NCBI GenBank assembly: GCA_031082285.1
Contig: JAVHLK010000052.1
Span: 1 to 34,023, forward strand
Source of the DNA: Desulfomonilaceae bacterium
Lineage (GTDB): Bacteria; Desulfobacterota; Desulfomonilia; Desulfomonilales; Desulfomonilaceae
Direction: 5' to 3'
DNA: 34,023 nt
In this document: positions 7,555 to 16,140 of the stretch, in pieces
Position numbering within the stretch: position 1 is the stretch's first letter
Layout: each line of letters opens with the position of its first letter
The notes under the pieces: generated by a model
What the model was told of the DNA's origin: nothing
What the model saw: only the letters and a program-made list of their open reading frames with translations
Database searches by the model: none
Program-made: the position numbers and the translations under genes

Positions 7555-8439
7555 ATGGACATTATTCCCCAGATTATCGTGAGCGGTTTGGCCGCCGGCG
7601 GAGTCTATGGTCTTATCGCACTGGGATTCGTGCTGATCTATAAGGCCACCAGCATATTGAATCTTGCCACCGGCCAATTCATGACGTTGGGCGCCTTTAT
7701 GTGCCTCTCCATCATGGGTCAGACATCAGCTCCTTTCTATGTCTCCTTCATGGTCACCATGGCCTTCGCAGCGCTTCTTGGAGTGGTGATCGAGCGGGTC
7801 ATTCTTCGGCCGCTGATCGGTGAGCCCATCATTTCGGTGATCATGGTGACGATCGGTCTGGCAAGCATACTCAGAGGGTTGACGCACATCATCTGGTCCC
7901 CCGACTACCGCTCATTTCCACCGATTTTCCCTCCTCAGCCGCTTGACCTCGGATTCGCCATCGTGCCGTCAGGGCTTCTATGGGGATTCATTTTTGCCAT
8001 GGTGTGTACCGCTCTGTTCGCGGCCACCTTCCGGTACACGAGGACGGGACTCGCCATGCGAGCCACCGCGAGCAACCAGCAGGCAGCCTTGTCCATGGGA
8101 ATCGGCGTCAAGAACGTCTTCGCCCTCTCATGGAGTTTCGCGGCCGTCACCGCGGCCATCGGCGGCATCATCATCGGCAACATAAGCGGTATCAGTATTC
8201 ATATGGGCGACATTGGTCTGAAAGTCCTTTCCGTGATCATTCTCGGAGGGCTGGACAGCATTGTCGGGGCCATAGTCGGCGGATTCATCATCGGTCTGCT
8301 TGAGAATTTCGCCGGCGTGTACCTCGATGCCGTTATGGGCGGCGGAACCAAAGAGGTCGTTCCCTTTGTGGTTCTCGTCATCATCATCATGATCCGGCCC
8401 TACGGTATCTTCGGCAAAGAGATCATCGAGCGGGTCTGA
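7555..8439 (+). CDS. livH: Branched-chain amino acid-type ABC transporter permease, LivH family
   Basis: A 294-residue, strongly hydrophobic protein of the LivH family (BPD_transp_2). The N terminus has the family signature: GLAAGGVYGLIALGFVLIY followed by TSILNLATGQFMTLGAF. Later segments include ATASNQQAALSMGI, the cytoplasmic loop that contacts the ATPases, and VIILGGLDSIVGAIVGGFIIG near the end. About eight membrane helices are expected. ATG 7555 is preceded by GGGAGGAGG, a strong ribosome binding site. It forms the membrane channel together with LivM (8548-9591). These importers carry branched-chain amino acids, but many paralogues take up aromatic or aliphatic acids, urea or amides. The embedded acyl-CoA ligase makes a carboxylic acid more likely here (inference). 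Confidence 0.95.
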   Translation: MDIIPQIIVSGLAAGGVYGLIALGFVLIYKATSILNLATGQFMTLGAFMCLSIMGQTSAPFYVSFMVTMAFAALLGVVIERVILRPLIGEPIISVIMVTIGLASILRGLTHIIWSPDYRSFPPIFPPQPLDLGFAIVPSGLLWGFIFAMVCTALFAATFRYTRTGLAMRATASNQQAALSMGIGVKNVFALSWSFAAVTAAIGGIIIGNISGISIHMGDIGLKVLSVIILGGLDSIVGAIVGGFIIGLLENFAGVYLDAVMGGGTKEVVPFVVLVIIIMIRPYGIFGKEIIERV

Positions 8440-8547
8440 CGCCGGACCTGAGTATTGACATGAGCATGAGCACGCTCCAAGAGTGGCGCCGATGCTCCTC
8501 TTACCAGAGAGCGTCGCCGGCCGCAGGTTACGACGAAAAGGTGCCAT

Positions 8548-9591
8548 ATGCGATGCGGAGACTTTAAAGAATCGTACCTCGAAGACGAGAAGATTTTCCA
8601 GACGCTCTTCGTGAAATTCTGGCTGGTCCTGCTCGCCGCCGGCCTCATCCTGCTCCCCGCCATAGCCAACGAATACATTCTTTACGTGGCGAACCTCATC
8701 GGGATCGCAATCATCGGTGCTGTAGGATTAAACCTCCTCACGGGCTGCACCGGCCAGATCTCCCTTGGGCATGCGGCCTTCGTGGGAGTGGGTGGATACA
8801 CCACGGCCGTGCTCATCACCAAAGTAGGAATGCCTTTCTGGTTTGCAATGCCCATGGGTGGACTGGCGTCGGCAGCGGTCGGGCTGGTTATCGGCATCCC
8901 CTCTCTTCGAGTGAAGGGACTGTACCTCTGCATCGCAACACTTGCCGCTCAATTCATTCTGGAATGGATTTTCGTCCATTGGGAAGCGGTCACTCACGGA
9001 ATCCGCGGGATCAATGTCCCCCCCCCGCAGCTGGGGAGCATGGTATTCGACACGGAGCGGAGTTTTTACTACATCACGTTGCTCTTGGTCGTCGTCGGCG
9101 TCGGCTTTGCCCGGAACATACTGAGAACCAAGTGGGGTCGGGCTTTTGTGGCTATCCGCGACAGAGATCTTGCCGCGGAGATGATGGGCATCAACCTCTT
9201 CAGATACAAGTTGGCCGCCTTTGCCGTCAGCTCGTTCTACGCCGGCATCGCCGGAGGCCTGTGGGTCAGCTTCATCAAGGTAGTCACTCCCGAACACTTT
9301 CCTTTTTCCCTCTCCATCGAGTATCTCGCGATGATCATCGTGGGCGGCCTGGGCAGTATCCTGGGTTCGATCTTCGGTGCGATCTTCATGGTTGTGGTCC
9401 CCGAGATGTTGAACGTAATAGCAAGCGCATCGAGAGACCTTTTCCCGACCATGGGCAAACACTTTATTCCCATGAAGGAGGTTGTTTTCGGTACCCTCAT
9501 CGTCCTGTTTCTCGTATTCGAGCCGCATGGGTTGGCAGAGATTTGGCATCGAATCAAGAACTTCTTCACGCTGTGGCCCTTTTCATATTGA
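8548..9591 (+). CDS. livM: Branched-chain amino acid-type ABC transporter permease, LivM family
   Basis: A 347-residue permease with the LivM hallmarks: GLNLLTGCTGQISLGHAAFV and GGYTTAVL near residues 55-85, GIPSLRVKGLYLCIATLAAQF, then WGRAFVAIRDRDLAAEMMGI and KLAAFAVSSFYAGIAGGLW, and MIIVGGLGSILGSIFGA in the last third. An N-terminal extension of about 30 polar residues (MRCGDFKESYLEDEK) precedes the first membrane helix. ATG 8548 is used, with GAAAAGG about 6 bases upstream. It lies 108 bases after livH and is very likely in the same transcript. It forms the heteromeric transmembrane pore with LivH; the ATPases are LivG and LivF further downstream. Confidence 0.95.
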   Translation: MRCGDFKESYLEDEKIFQTLFVKFWLVLLAAGLILLPAIANEYILYVANLIGIAIIGAVGLNLLTGCTGQISLGHAAFVGVGGYTTAVLITKVGMPFWFAMPMGGLASAAVGLVIGIPSLRVKGLYLCIATLAAQFILEWIFVHWEAVTHGIRGINVPPPQLGSMVFDTERSFYYITLLLVVVGVGFARNILRTKWGRAFVAIRDRDLAAEMMGINLFRYKLAAFAVSSFYAGIAGGLWVSFIKVVTPEHFPFSLSIEYLAMIIVGGLGSILGSIFGAIFMVVVPEMLNVIASASRDLFPTMGKHFIPMKEVVFGTLIVLFLVFEPHGLAEIWHRIKNFFTLWPFSY

Positions 9592-9799
9592 GTGTCGCGT
9601 CCAGCCGGGTCGCTCTCAGTAGCGGTCGACGGGTTTGTGTCGGGAACGGCGTACCGCATCACGAAAGGACAGGAACAAGCGGTACGAAACTCAGTGGTGA
9701 AATGGGTCCGTAGTTCACTCACGGAAATGGCTTCAGGCCGACGGCTGATAGGTATTTGATTTACCTAACTATTTCTGAAGGTTACAGGAGGGAAGCGAA

Positions 9800-10978
9800 A
9801 TGAGAAGCAAAGTGTGTTGGTTGGCAATCCTATTCGTCATTCCGGGACTTATGTTGGGAGGGCCGGCCGGCCCCGTCTCAGCCTCCGATGTGATCAAGGT
9901 TGGAGCCGTCCAGCCCATCACCGGCCGCTTCGCTTTTGCCGGAGGAAATATCAGTGCGGGTCTGAAAGACGCCCTGATGATGGCCAATGAAGCCGGCGGT
10001 ATCGACGGCAAGAAGATCGAGTACATCATGGAGGACGGCCAGTACAAGCTCGACGTGGCAACGGCCGCATTTAAGCGGATTATGACCAGGGACAATCCGC
10101 TGATCATGTACGGGGAGAGTACCGGCCTCGGAAAGGCCATGGGACCGGAAATCATGAACCGGTACAAGATCCTGTACAGTTCCACATCCTTTTCGGGCGA
10201 ACTGGCGGACGCCAAGGCCAACCCCTTCGTGTTCGTTCCCGGTCCCACCTATGCGGACATGTTCGGGATCCTGCTTAAGTACATTGCTCAGGAGAAACCC
10301 GGGGCCAAGGTGGCGTTTTTCTACAGTGACACGGAGTTCGGCAAAGATCCCATCCCGTACGCCCGTGAGATGTGCAAGACGCTGAAACTCGACCTGGTGG
10401 CGGAAGCCGTAGCGCAAGTAGGGGCGGTGGACGTGACCTCCCAGGTATTGGATCTCAAGCGAAAGAATGCCGAGTACGTCATCTTCCAGGGATTCGTGAT
10501 TGCTCCTGTTGCGACGGTTATCAAGCAGTGCCGAGATTTCGGAATGAAGACCAAGTTCATGGGAACTTTCTGGGGCACCACAAAGATGCTTCTCGACGAA
10601 CTGGGCCCCCTTGCCGAAGGATACATGGGGGTCAACCCCTACAACTTCTGGTGGATGGAAGACGTTCCCATGATCCAGAAGATCCAGACCTACACCAAGA
10701 AGAACTACCCGGATGTCAAATTCAGACCTAACTCTTACATGCAGGGGTTCGCCACCGGTCTCATATTCGTGGAGTGCCTCAAACGCGCGGCCAAGGCGGG
10801 AGACCTCACCGGTGAAGGACTCGTCAAGGCGCTGCAATCGATAAAGGATATGGACACGGGCGGGCTTACTGCTCCGCTTACATGGAAAGACAACAAGTTC
10901 CCGGTGGCCAAGATCTGGAAGGCCAACGTTGAGAAGAAGATTTTCGAACCCGCGTCCGATTGGATGACCGTGGAGTAG
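9800..10978 (+). CDS. livK: Periplasmic substrate-binding protein of the Liv-type ABC importer
   Basis: A 392-residue binding protein (Peripla_BP_6, type I fold). A signal peptide covers about residues 1-29: positive start MRSK, hydrophobic core, cleavage near SAS/DVIKVG. The mature protein starts with the typical IKVGAVQPITGRFAFAGGNI, then KDALMMANEAGGIDGKKIEY and lobe-hinge segments such as KNAEYVIFQGF. The ribosome binding site AGGAGGG lies about 8 bases before ATG 9800. It sits between the permeases and the acyl-CoA synthetase. The gene name is by family position; similar proteins in anaerobes bind aromatic or fatty acids as often as leucine, so the ligand is open. A gap of 208 bases before it may contain an internal promoter. 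Confidence 0.93.
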   Translation: MRSKVCWLAILFVIPGLMLGGPAGPVSASDVIKVGAVQPITGRFAFAGGNISAGLKDALMMANEAGGIDGKKIEYIMEDGQYKLDVATAAFKRIMTRDNPLIMYGESTGLGKAMGPEIMNRYKILYSSTSFSGELADAKANPFVFVPGPTYADMFGILLKYIAQEKPGAKVAFFYSDTEFGKDPIPYAREMCKTLKLDLVAEAVAQVGAVDVTSQVLDLKRKNAEYVIFQGFVIAPVATVIKQCRDFGMKTKFMGTFWGTTKMLLDELGPLAEGYMGVNPYNFWWMEDVPMIQKIQTYTKKNYPDVKFRPNSYMQGFATGLIFVECLKRAAKAGDLTGEGLVKALQSIKDMDTGGLTAPLTWKDNKFPVAKIWKANVEKKIFEPASDWMTVE

Positions 10979-11012
10979 ACGGAAGCTAAGCACACGGAAT
11001 CGCAACTACAGT

Positions 11013-11145
11013 CACATCCTGCGTAGGATGTGGTGAGCGAAGCGAACCGCATAGTTTGCAAACTTGTCTCGACAGATGTGGTGACCCCGCAACAAGAGCG
11101 GGGTCACCACATCCTACAATGCCGGGCACCCACAGAGGGATGCCC
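11013..11145. repeat. REP/REPIN-like palindromic cluster
   Basis: Nested inverted repeats fill the gap between the binding-protein and ligase genes. An 8-bp hairpin is at 11013-11020/11025-11032. A perfect 16-bp hairpin has arms 11075-11090 and 11098-11113 and a 7-base loop. An outer pair, GTAGGATGTGGTGA at 11023-11036 and its exact complement at 11104-11117, bounds a 95-base unit. A further imperfect hairpin (GGGCACC ... GATGCCC) lies at 11124-11145. The layout matches mobile REPIN-type elements. It could also attenuate or protect the transcript. Confidence 0.75.
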
Positions 11146-11171
11146 CTACTCTCTTGGAACATAAGAACAAC

Positions 11172-13070
11172 ATGACTGAGACTCTTCCACACCTTCTTGT
11201 CGAAAACGCTCGAAAGTTCGGCCACGACAAAGTGGCGCTTCGAGAAAAGGAATTCGGCATCTGGCAGTCGGTCACCTGGCAGGAATACCTGGACAATGTG
11301 CGGGACCTCGCCCTGGGGCTGCTTGCCTTGGGCTACCGGGACGGCGACAAGCTCGCTATCCTGGGTGACAATCGACCGGAATGGCTGTACGGCGAACTTG
11401 CCGTTCAAAGCCTGGGAGGGGCATCAGTCGGAATCTTTCCCGACAGTGTCATCGACCAGGTCAAGTACGTCATCGATCACTCGGATGCGACGTACCTGCT
11501 CGTCGAGGACCAGGAACAGACCGACAAGTTTCTGGAAATAAAAGACCAATGCCCAAAGGTTCGACACGTGATCGTGGATGACATGAAAGGGATGCGGTAT
11601 TACGACGATCCCCTCCTCATTCCGCTGGAAACCGTCAAGAAGATGGGAAGGGACCTCGGAACCGGAGAGCCGAACCTCTTTGACTCGTATCTCGATCGCT
11701 TGACCGATTCTACGGTAGCCATCCTTGCCTATACCTCGGGCACCACGGGACTGCCCAAGGGCGCGATGATCACGCATCGCAACATGGTGCGGATGGCCGT
11801 GCATCAGGACGAGATCGATCCCGCGGAACCCTGGTACAACCACGTATCGTTTCTCCCCCTCCCCTGGGTCGGCGAGCAGATGACCGCGGTGTCCTGGAAT
11901 CTCTACAAGGGTTTCACGGTGAACTTCCCCGAGAAGGCGGAAACGGTCCCTGAAAACATCCGCGAGATCGGTCCGCAGATTCTCTTCGCGCCGCCGAGAT
12001 TCTGGGAAAAGATCTGCTCGGACATTCAGGTCAAGATTCAGGATGCCGTATGGATCAAGCGCCTGCTGTACAAGTGCACCATGCCGCTGGGATACAAGAT
12101 TGCCGAAGCCAGGCTCGCCGGTAAGTCAAACCCGCTGATGACCCTCTTGGACCGGATCTGCTACCTACTGATGTTCCGATCCCTGAAGAACTACTTCGGT
12201 ATGGGGAATTTCCGAAACTGCTACACGGGCGGCGCCGCGCTCGGTCCGGAGATCTTTAACCTCTTCCAAGCCCTGGGCGTGAACATCAAGCAAGTCTACG
12301 GACAAACGGAAACCGCGGGGATTGCCGTCGGCCACCGGAACGGAGACATCAAACTCACCACGGTGGGAGTTCCCATTCCCGCCACCGAGATCGGAATCTC
12401 CGACACCGGGGAAATCCTCGTTAAGGGCCCCACGGTATTTGCCGGGTATTACAAGAACGACGAGGCCACGCGGAAGACCTTGGTCGACGGTTGGCTCAAT
12501 ACGGGAGACCAGGGGCTCATCGGCGAAGACGGTCATCTGATCATGATCGATCGTATGAAAGACGTGATGGAACTCTCCGACGGCACAAAATTTTCTCCTC
12601 AGCTCATCGAGAACAAGCTCAAATTCAGCGTATACATATCCGAAGCCGTCGTCGTGGGAAAGAACCGACCGTACGTGGGCGCCATGATCAACATTGACAT
12701 GGCCACGGTAGGCAAGTGGGCGGAAAACAGGAAGCTAACGTACACGACCTACACCGACCTGTCCCAGAAGCAAGAGGTGTACGATCTCATCGCGGACGAA
12801 GTCGCCCGCGCCAACAAGACCCTGCCCAAGGCCGCGAGGGTGGCCAAGTTCGTCATGCTGCACAAGGAACTGGACGCGGATGACGATGAGATGACTCGTA
12901 CGAGAAAAGTAAGAAGGTCCTTTGTGGAAGAACGATATTCGCAACTCGTGGAAGCGCTGTACGGCGACGCGGACAGACTGGAAGTCGCTTCCGACATCAA
13001 ATATCGTGACGGCACCGGATTTCGCATGCAGACCACCGTGCAAGTGCGATCCGTGCCCGACATCCGGTGA
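11172..13070 (+). CDS. Long-chain-type acyl-CoA synthetase (AMP-forming) embedded in the transporter cluster
   Basis: A 632-residue AMP-forming synthetase of the FAA1/FadD15 type. ATP/AMP motifs: YTSGTTGLPKGAMITHR (about residue 190), QVYGQTETAG, then NTGDQGLIGEDGHLIMIDR and KDVMELSDGTKFSP. The C terminus has TRTRKVRRSFVEERY, the usual end of this subgroup, rather than the P-K-T-x-x-G-K motif of shorter ligases. Reaction: carboxylic acid + ATP + CoA to acyl-CoA + AMP + PPi. ATG 11172 is chosen by similarity of the start (MTETLPHLL); TTG 11154 is possible, and neither has a strong ribosome binding site. Position between the binding protein and the ATPases suggests it traps the imported acid as CoA thioester (inference). 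Substrate chain length or aromaticity cannot be read. Confidence 0.93.
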   Translation: MTETLPHLLVENARKFGHDKVALREKEFGIWQSVTWQEYLDNVRDLALGLLALGYRDGDKLAILGDNRPEWLYGELAVQSLGGASVGIFPDSVIDQVKYVIDHSDATYLLVEDQEQTDKFLEIKDQCPKVRHVIVDDMKGMRYYDDPLLIPLETVKKMGRDLGTGEPNLFDSYLDRLTDSTVAILAYTSGTTGLPKGAMITHRNMVRMAVHQDEIDPAEPWYNHVSFLPLPWVGEQMTAVSWNLYKGFTVNFPEKAETVPENIREIGPQILFAPPRFWEKICSDIQVKIQDAVWIKRLLYKCTMPLGYKIAEARLAGKSNPLMTLLDRICYLLMFRSLKNYFGMGNFRNCYTGGAALGPEIFNLFQALGVNIKQVYGQTETAGIAVGHRNGDIKLTTVGVPIPATEIGISDTGEILVKGPTVFAGYYKNDEATRKTLVDGWLNTGDQGLIGEDGHLIMIDRMKDVMELSDGTKFSPQLIENKLKFSVYISEAVVVGKNRPYVGAMINIDMATVGKWAENRKLTYTTYTDLSQKQEVYDLIADEVARANKTLPKAARVAKFVMLHKELDADDDEMTRTRKVRRSFVEERYSQLVEALYGDADRLEVASDIKYRDGTGFRMQTTVQVRSVPDIR

Positions 13071-13088
13071 CGACAGAGCGCGACAAGT

Positions 13089-13913
13089 ATGACACAACCA
13101 ACGAACACCACTCGGAATGAAGAGTATCTCCTCAAGGTGGAAGGCATCTTCCTTCGCTTCGGCGGGGTGAACGTCCTTTCCGACGTTACCACCTCGGTGA
13201 AGGAAGGAGAGATTTTCGCCATCATCGGTCCCAACGGAGCGGGTAAGACCTGTTTGCTCAACTGCGTGAACCGATTCTACCACCCCAGCCAAGGACGGAT
13301 CTTTTTTGAAGGTCGAGACATCACACCGCTCAGGCCTTATCAGATTCCACCGCTGGGAATTGCCAGGACCTTTCAGAACGTCGAGCTGTTCAGGGGAATG
13401 ACGGTCATCGACAACATCAAACTCGGGCGACACGTGCACCTCGACACGGGTCTGTTGTCCGCAGGGTTCTATTTCGGCAAGGCGAGGAGAACGGAACTGG
13501 CCCTGAGAAAAGAGATCGAGGAAAGGATAGTCGATCTGCTGGAAATCGAGCACATTCGCAAAAAGAAGGTAGGAACCCTGCCCTACGGATTGCAAAAGAG
13601 AGTGGAACTCGCCAGAGCGCTCGCCATGCAACCGAAACTCCTGTTGTTGGACGAGCCGGTGACCGGCATGAACCTGGAAGAAACCGAGGACATCGCCAGA
13701 TTCATCCTGGACATTCACGACGAATGGGGAGTGACGGTCATCCTCATAGAGCACGATATGGGTGTGGTAATGGATATCTCGGATCGAGTGTGCGTGCTGG
13801 ATTTCGGGGTTAAGATAGCCGAGGGTCCTCCACGGGAAATCCGGCATGACGATCGGGTCATTAAGGCGTATCTCGGAGAAAAGGACCTGACCTACTCACG
13901 CCTGGGAGCGTAA
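13089..13913 (+). CDS. livG: ABC transporter ATP-binding protein, LivG family
   Basis: A 274-residue ATPase. Walker A GPNGAGKT at 47-54, Q-loop in ARTFQNVELF, LivG-type signature LPYGLQKRVELARAL at about 164 (LPYGxQ replaces the usual LSGGQ, as is normal in LivG), Walker B LLLLDEP at 184-190 with catalytic E189, and H-loop in LIEHDMGVVM. The end GPPREIRHDDRVIKAYLGE is typical of LivG. The start ATG 13089 follows the synthetase stop by 18 bases. It pairs with LivF, 6 bases downstream, to power the LivHM channel from the cytoplasmic side. Confidence 0.95.
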   Translation: MTQPTNTTRNEEYLLKVEGIFLRFGGVNVLSDVTTSVKEGEIFAIIGPNGAGKTCLLNCVNRFYHPSQGRIFFEGRDITPLRPYQIPPLGIARTFQNVELFRGMTVIDNIKLGRHVHLDTGLLSAGFYFGKARRTELALRKEIEERIVDLLEIEHIRKKKVGTLPYGLQKRVELARALAMQPKLLLLDEPVTGMNLEETEDIARFILDIHDEWGVTVILIEHDMGVVMDISDRVCVLDFGVKIAEGPPREIRHDDRVIKAYLGEKDLTYSRLGA

Positions 13914-13919
13914 TGAACC

Positions 13920-14723
13920 ATGGCCGAAATGCTGGAAGTCAACAATATCGAAGTCATCTACAATCAGGTCATCTTGGTGCTCAAGGGGATGTCCCTTCGC
14001 GTGAGCGACGGCCAAATCGTCACGATTCTGGGAAACAACGGTGCGGGAAAGAGCACGACGCTCAAGGCAATCTCCGGTCTGCTTAAGTCCGAGAACGGCC
14101 AGGTCACCGACGGTTCGATCAGCTTCCAGGGAGAGCGCATTGACAAGGTGGATCCGGAGAAGATCGTCCGAAGGGGGATCTTCCAGGTGATGGAAGGTCG
14201 TCAGGCATTCGAGGATCTGACGGTGGAAGAGAACTTGCTGGTCGGCGCACACACCGTCAAGAGTCGAAAACAGATCAAGAAGGACCTGGAGATGGTCTAT
14301 ACCTACTTTCCTCGACTGATCCAGCGCAGGAGCTTCCAGGCGGGATACATTAGCGGAGGCGAACAACAGATGCTCGTGATCGGCCGGGGGCTCATGGCAA
14401 AACCGAAGCTCATGCTGCTCGATGAGCCGTCCATGGGCCTCAGCCCCATGCTCGTAGGCGAGATCTTCGACATCATCCAGCGTATCAACAAGGAAGAAAA
14501 CGTCACCATCCTGCTCGTGGAACAGAATGCACGAATGGCCCTCACCATCGCGGACCACGGTTACGTCATGGAAAACGGCCGCATCGTCCTTGACGATGAC
14601 GTTGAGAAGCTCAAGGAAAACGCTGATATCAAAGAATTTTACTTGGGTCTGACAGAGATGGGTACGAAGAAGAGCTACCGCGACGTCAAACACTACAAGC
14701 GGCGCAAAAGGTGGTTGACCTGA
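13920..14723 (+). CDS. livF: ABC transporter ATP-binding protein, LivF family
   Basis: A 267-residue ATPase with Walker A GNNGAGKS at 38-45, signature ISGGEQQMLVIGRGL, Walker B LMLLDEPSMGLSP and H-loop-region LLVEQNARMAL, where Q replaces histidine as is usual in LivF. The gene starts 6 bases after livG; its ribosome binding site (GGGAG at 13904-13908) lies inside the livG end, so translation is coupled. The C-terminal tail after the ATPase core (EMGTKKSYRDVKHYKRRKRW) is longer and more basic than in standard LivF of about 235 residues. It is the last gene of the plus-strand transporter run. Confidence 0.95.
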   Translation: MAEMLEVNNIEVIYNQVILVLKGMSLRVSDGQIVTILGNNGAGKSTTLKAISGLLKSENGQVTDGSISFQGERIDKVDPEKIVRRGIFQVMEGRQAFEDLTVEENLLVGAHTVKSRKQIKKDLEMVYTYFPRLIQRRSFQAGYISGGEQQMLVIGRGLMAKPKLMLLDEPSMGLSPMLVGEIFDIIQRINKEENVTILLVEQNARMALTIADHGYVMENGRIVLDDDVEKLKENADIKEFYLGLTEMGTKKSYRDVKHYKRRKRWLT

Positions 14724-14809
14724 TCTTGCGCAGAGACAACGCGGCACGCACGTGGCGAACCGTCACACAATTCAAGTGCCAAAACGCTTCCCATGGCGTA
14801 GTCCGCCCA

Positions 14810-15013
14810 TCATGAACGAACGCATGATATCTTCTTCGAAAGAAGTTCACGCATGAGCTGTAGCGATTCCTCAGCCAATCTTATTCCAAACGTTGGGGAG
14901 TCCATATCAATAGTTGCCCTTCCTGCTTCCTTGGGATACAAATCTTTGAGATAGTCGGTATAAGAACTGAACTCAACCTCGTCTCTTGGCCGTTCTCTCT
15001 GCTTTCTTGTCAT
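14810..15013 (-). CDS. Small hypothetical protein (67 residues)
   Basis: ATG at 15013 on the minus strand is preceded by GGGAGAAAAGCA, a good ribosome binding site. The product begins MTRKQRERPRDEVEFSSYTD and has a charged N terminus, a middle segment with DLYPKE, and a helical end (LAEESLQLMRELLSKK). No family is recognised. It overlaps by 41 bases a second tiny frame upstream (14973-15095). Two small overlapping genes of opposite orientation to their neighbours can be toxin-antitoxin pairs, but no toxin motif is visible and this is only a suggestion. Confidence 0.5.
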   Translation of the reverse strand: MTRKQRERPRDEVEFSSYTDYLKDLYPKEAGRATIDMDSPTFGIRLAEESLQLMRELLSKKISCVRS

Positions 15014-15095
15014 TGCTTTTCTCCCATCGATCAATAGCTTCCGCCAACTGGGCATGGTAGAATCTCGGATTCAGAGTCGTGTCAAAATCTTCCAC
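14973..15095 (-). CDS. Possible very small protein upstream of and overlapping the 67-residue gene
   Basis: From GTG 15095 the minus strand encodes 40 residues including NPRFYHAQLAEAIDRWEKSN and a basic tail. Composition looks protein-like, and it overlaps the next small gene in the arrangement of a coupled pair. There is no clear ribosome binding site, and the frame stays open upstream to 15221, so the start is uncertain. It may be the tail of a degraded gene. Confidence 0.25.
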   Translation of the reverse strand: MEDFDTTLNPRFYHAQLAEAIDRWEKSNDKKAERTAKRRG

Positions 15096-15221
15096 GGCTT
15101 CGCCTCGGGAAACGGGGTATGAAAACCGCACGGTGGACAAGAATAATTGGGCGGACTCGTCTCCCCACCAGCCCCCAATACGCGGTCCGGAATCGGGCCG
15201 CTCCGGACGGGAGAGTTTCAC

Positions 15222-16103
15222 ATGGATTTCGAGAGAGTATGTATCGTCGGTGCCGGTCTCATGGGCTCCGGCATTGCCCAGGTGTGTGCCGGCGCCGGCT
15301 TGGAAGTGACTCTGTGCGATGTGGACGGCGAGGCTCTTGACCGAGCACTAAAGAATATCGCCTGGTCTGCCGGCAAGCTGGTGGAAAAGCAGAAACTGGA
15401 TGGGCCCGTGGAATCCATCATGGCCCGTATATCCCCTACAGATAATCTCGCCGAGGCCGCCGGAGCGGATCTATGCATCGAGGCGGTCTTTGAGAAGCTG
15501 ATCTTGAAGCGCGAAGTGTTTGAGCAACTATCTGCTGTTGTCGCGCCGAACACGTTGCTCGCGAGCAACACCAGTGCAATTCCCATCAGTACTTTGGCGG
15601 CTGCCGTCCCATGTCCGGAACGGGTCTTGGGCCTCCATTTCTTCAGCCCTGTTCCTATGATGCAGGCTGTCGAGGTGGTACGGAGCCAATTCACCAGCGA
15701 CGACATCTTCGCCAAGGGCAAGCGCTTTGTCGAAACCATCGGAAAGGAACCCATCCTCGTTCGGAAAGACGTACCGGGCTTTCTCATCAACCGCATCAAC
15801 TTTCCGGCAATCATAGAGGCCATGCGAATGGTGGAGGCAGGCGTGGGAACGGTGGAAGACATTGACAAGGGGCTGCGCCTGGCCTCCGGTCGCAGGATGG
15901 GAATCTTCGAAACCGGTGACATGGTAGGTCTGGACGTGACCTGCGGAGCTCTCACCGCAATCTATGAAGAGACCAAGGATCCGAGATGGTTCCCGCCGGC
16001 CATACTACGGCGCAAGGTCATGGCCGGACATCTTGGTAAGAAAACCGGAAAAGGCTGGTACGAGTACGACGCTGACGGCACACGGAAGGGGCCTGCAGAC
16101 TGA
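15222..16103 (+). CDS. 3-hydroxyacyl-CoA dehydrogenase (3-hydroxybutyryl-CoA type)
   Basis: A 293-residue, single-domain-pair enzyme (3HCDH_N plus 3HCDH). NAD-binding GAGLMGSGIAQ follows the first strand; the catalytic region has ASNTSAIPIS, LGLHFFSPVPMMQAVEVV (catalytic histidine) and VPGFLINRI. The C-terminal domain follows with GIFETGDMVGLD. Size fits the short bacterial 3-hydroxybutyryl-CoA dehydrogenases rather than the fused FadB type. ATG 15222 has GGGAGAG seven bases upstream; an upstream extension to 15147 is open but lacks support. Reaction: (S)-3-hydroxyacyl-CoA + NAD+ to 3-oxoacyl-CoA + NADH. The two thiolase genes directly downstream would cleave the product, consistent with one degradation operon. 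Confidence 0.95.
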   Translation: MDFERVCIVGAGLMGSGIAQVCAGAGLEVTLCDVDGEALDRALKNIAWSAGKLVEKQKLDGPVESIMARISPTDNLAEAAGADLCIEAVFEKLILKREVFEQLSAVVAPNTLLASNTSAIPISTLAAAVPCPERVLGLHFFSPVPMMQAVEVVRSQFTSDDIFAKGKRFVETIGKEPILVRKDVPGFLINRINFPAIIEAMRMVEAGVGTVEDIDKGLRLASGRRMGIFETGDMVGLDVTCGALTAIYEETKDPRWFPPAILRRKVMAGHLGKKTGKGWYEYDADGTRKGPAD

Positions 16104-16140
16104 GCAATGGTTTGGATAAACTCACGGCACGGAGAAACGA

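Noticed and set aside
9878-11005. Minus-strand frame of 375 codons opposite the binding-protein gene
   Set aside because: Antisense of a well supported periplasmic binding protein; composition is that of a codon-bias shadow.
12735-13847. Minus-strand frame of 370 codons spanning the end of the ligase and livG
   Set aside because: Both plus-strand genes have full catalytic motifs; the antisense frame crosses a gene boundary and has no domain.
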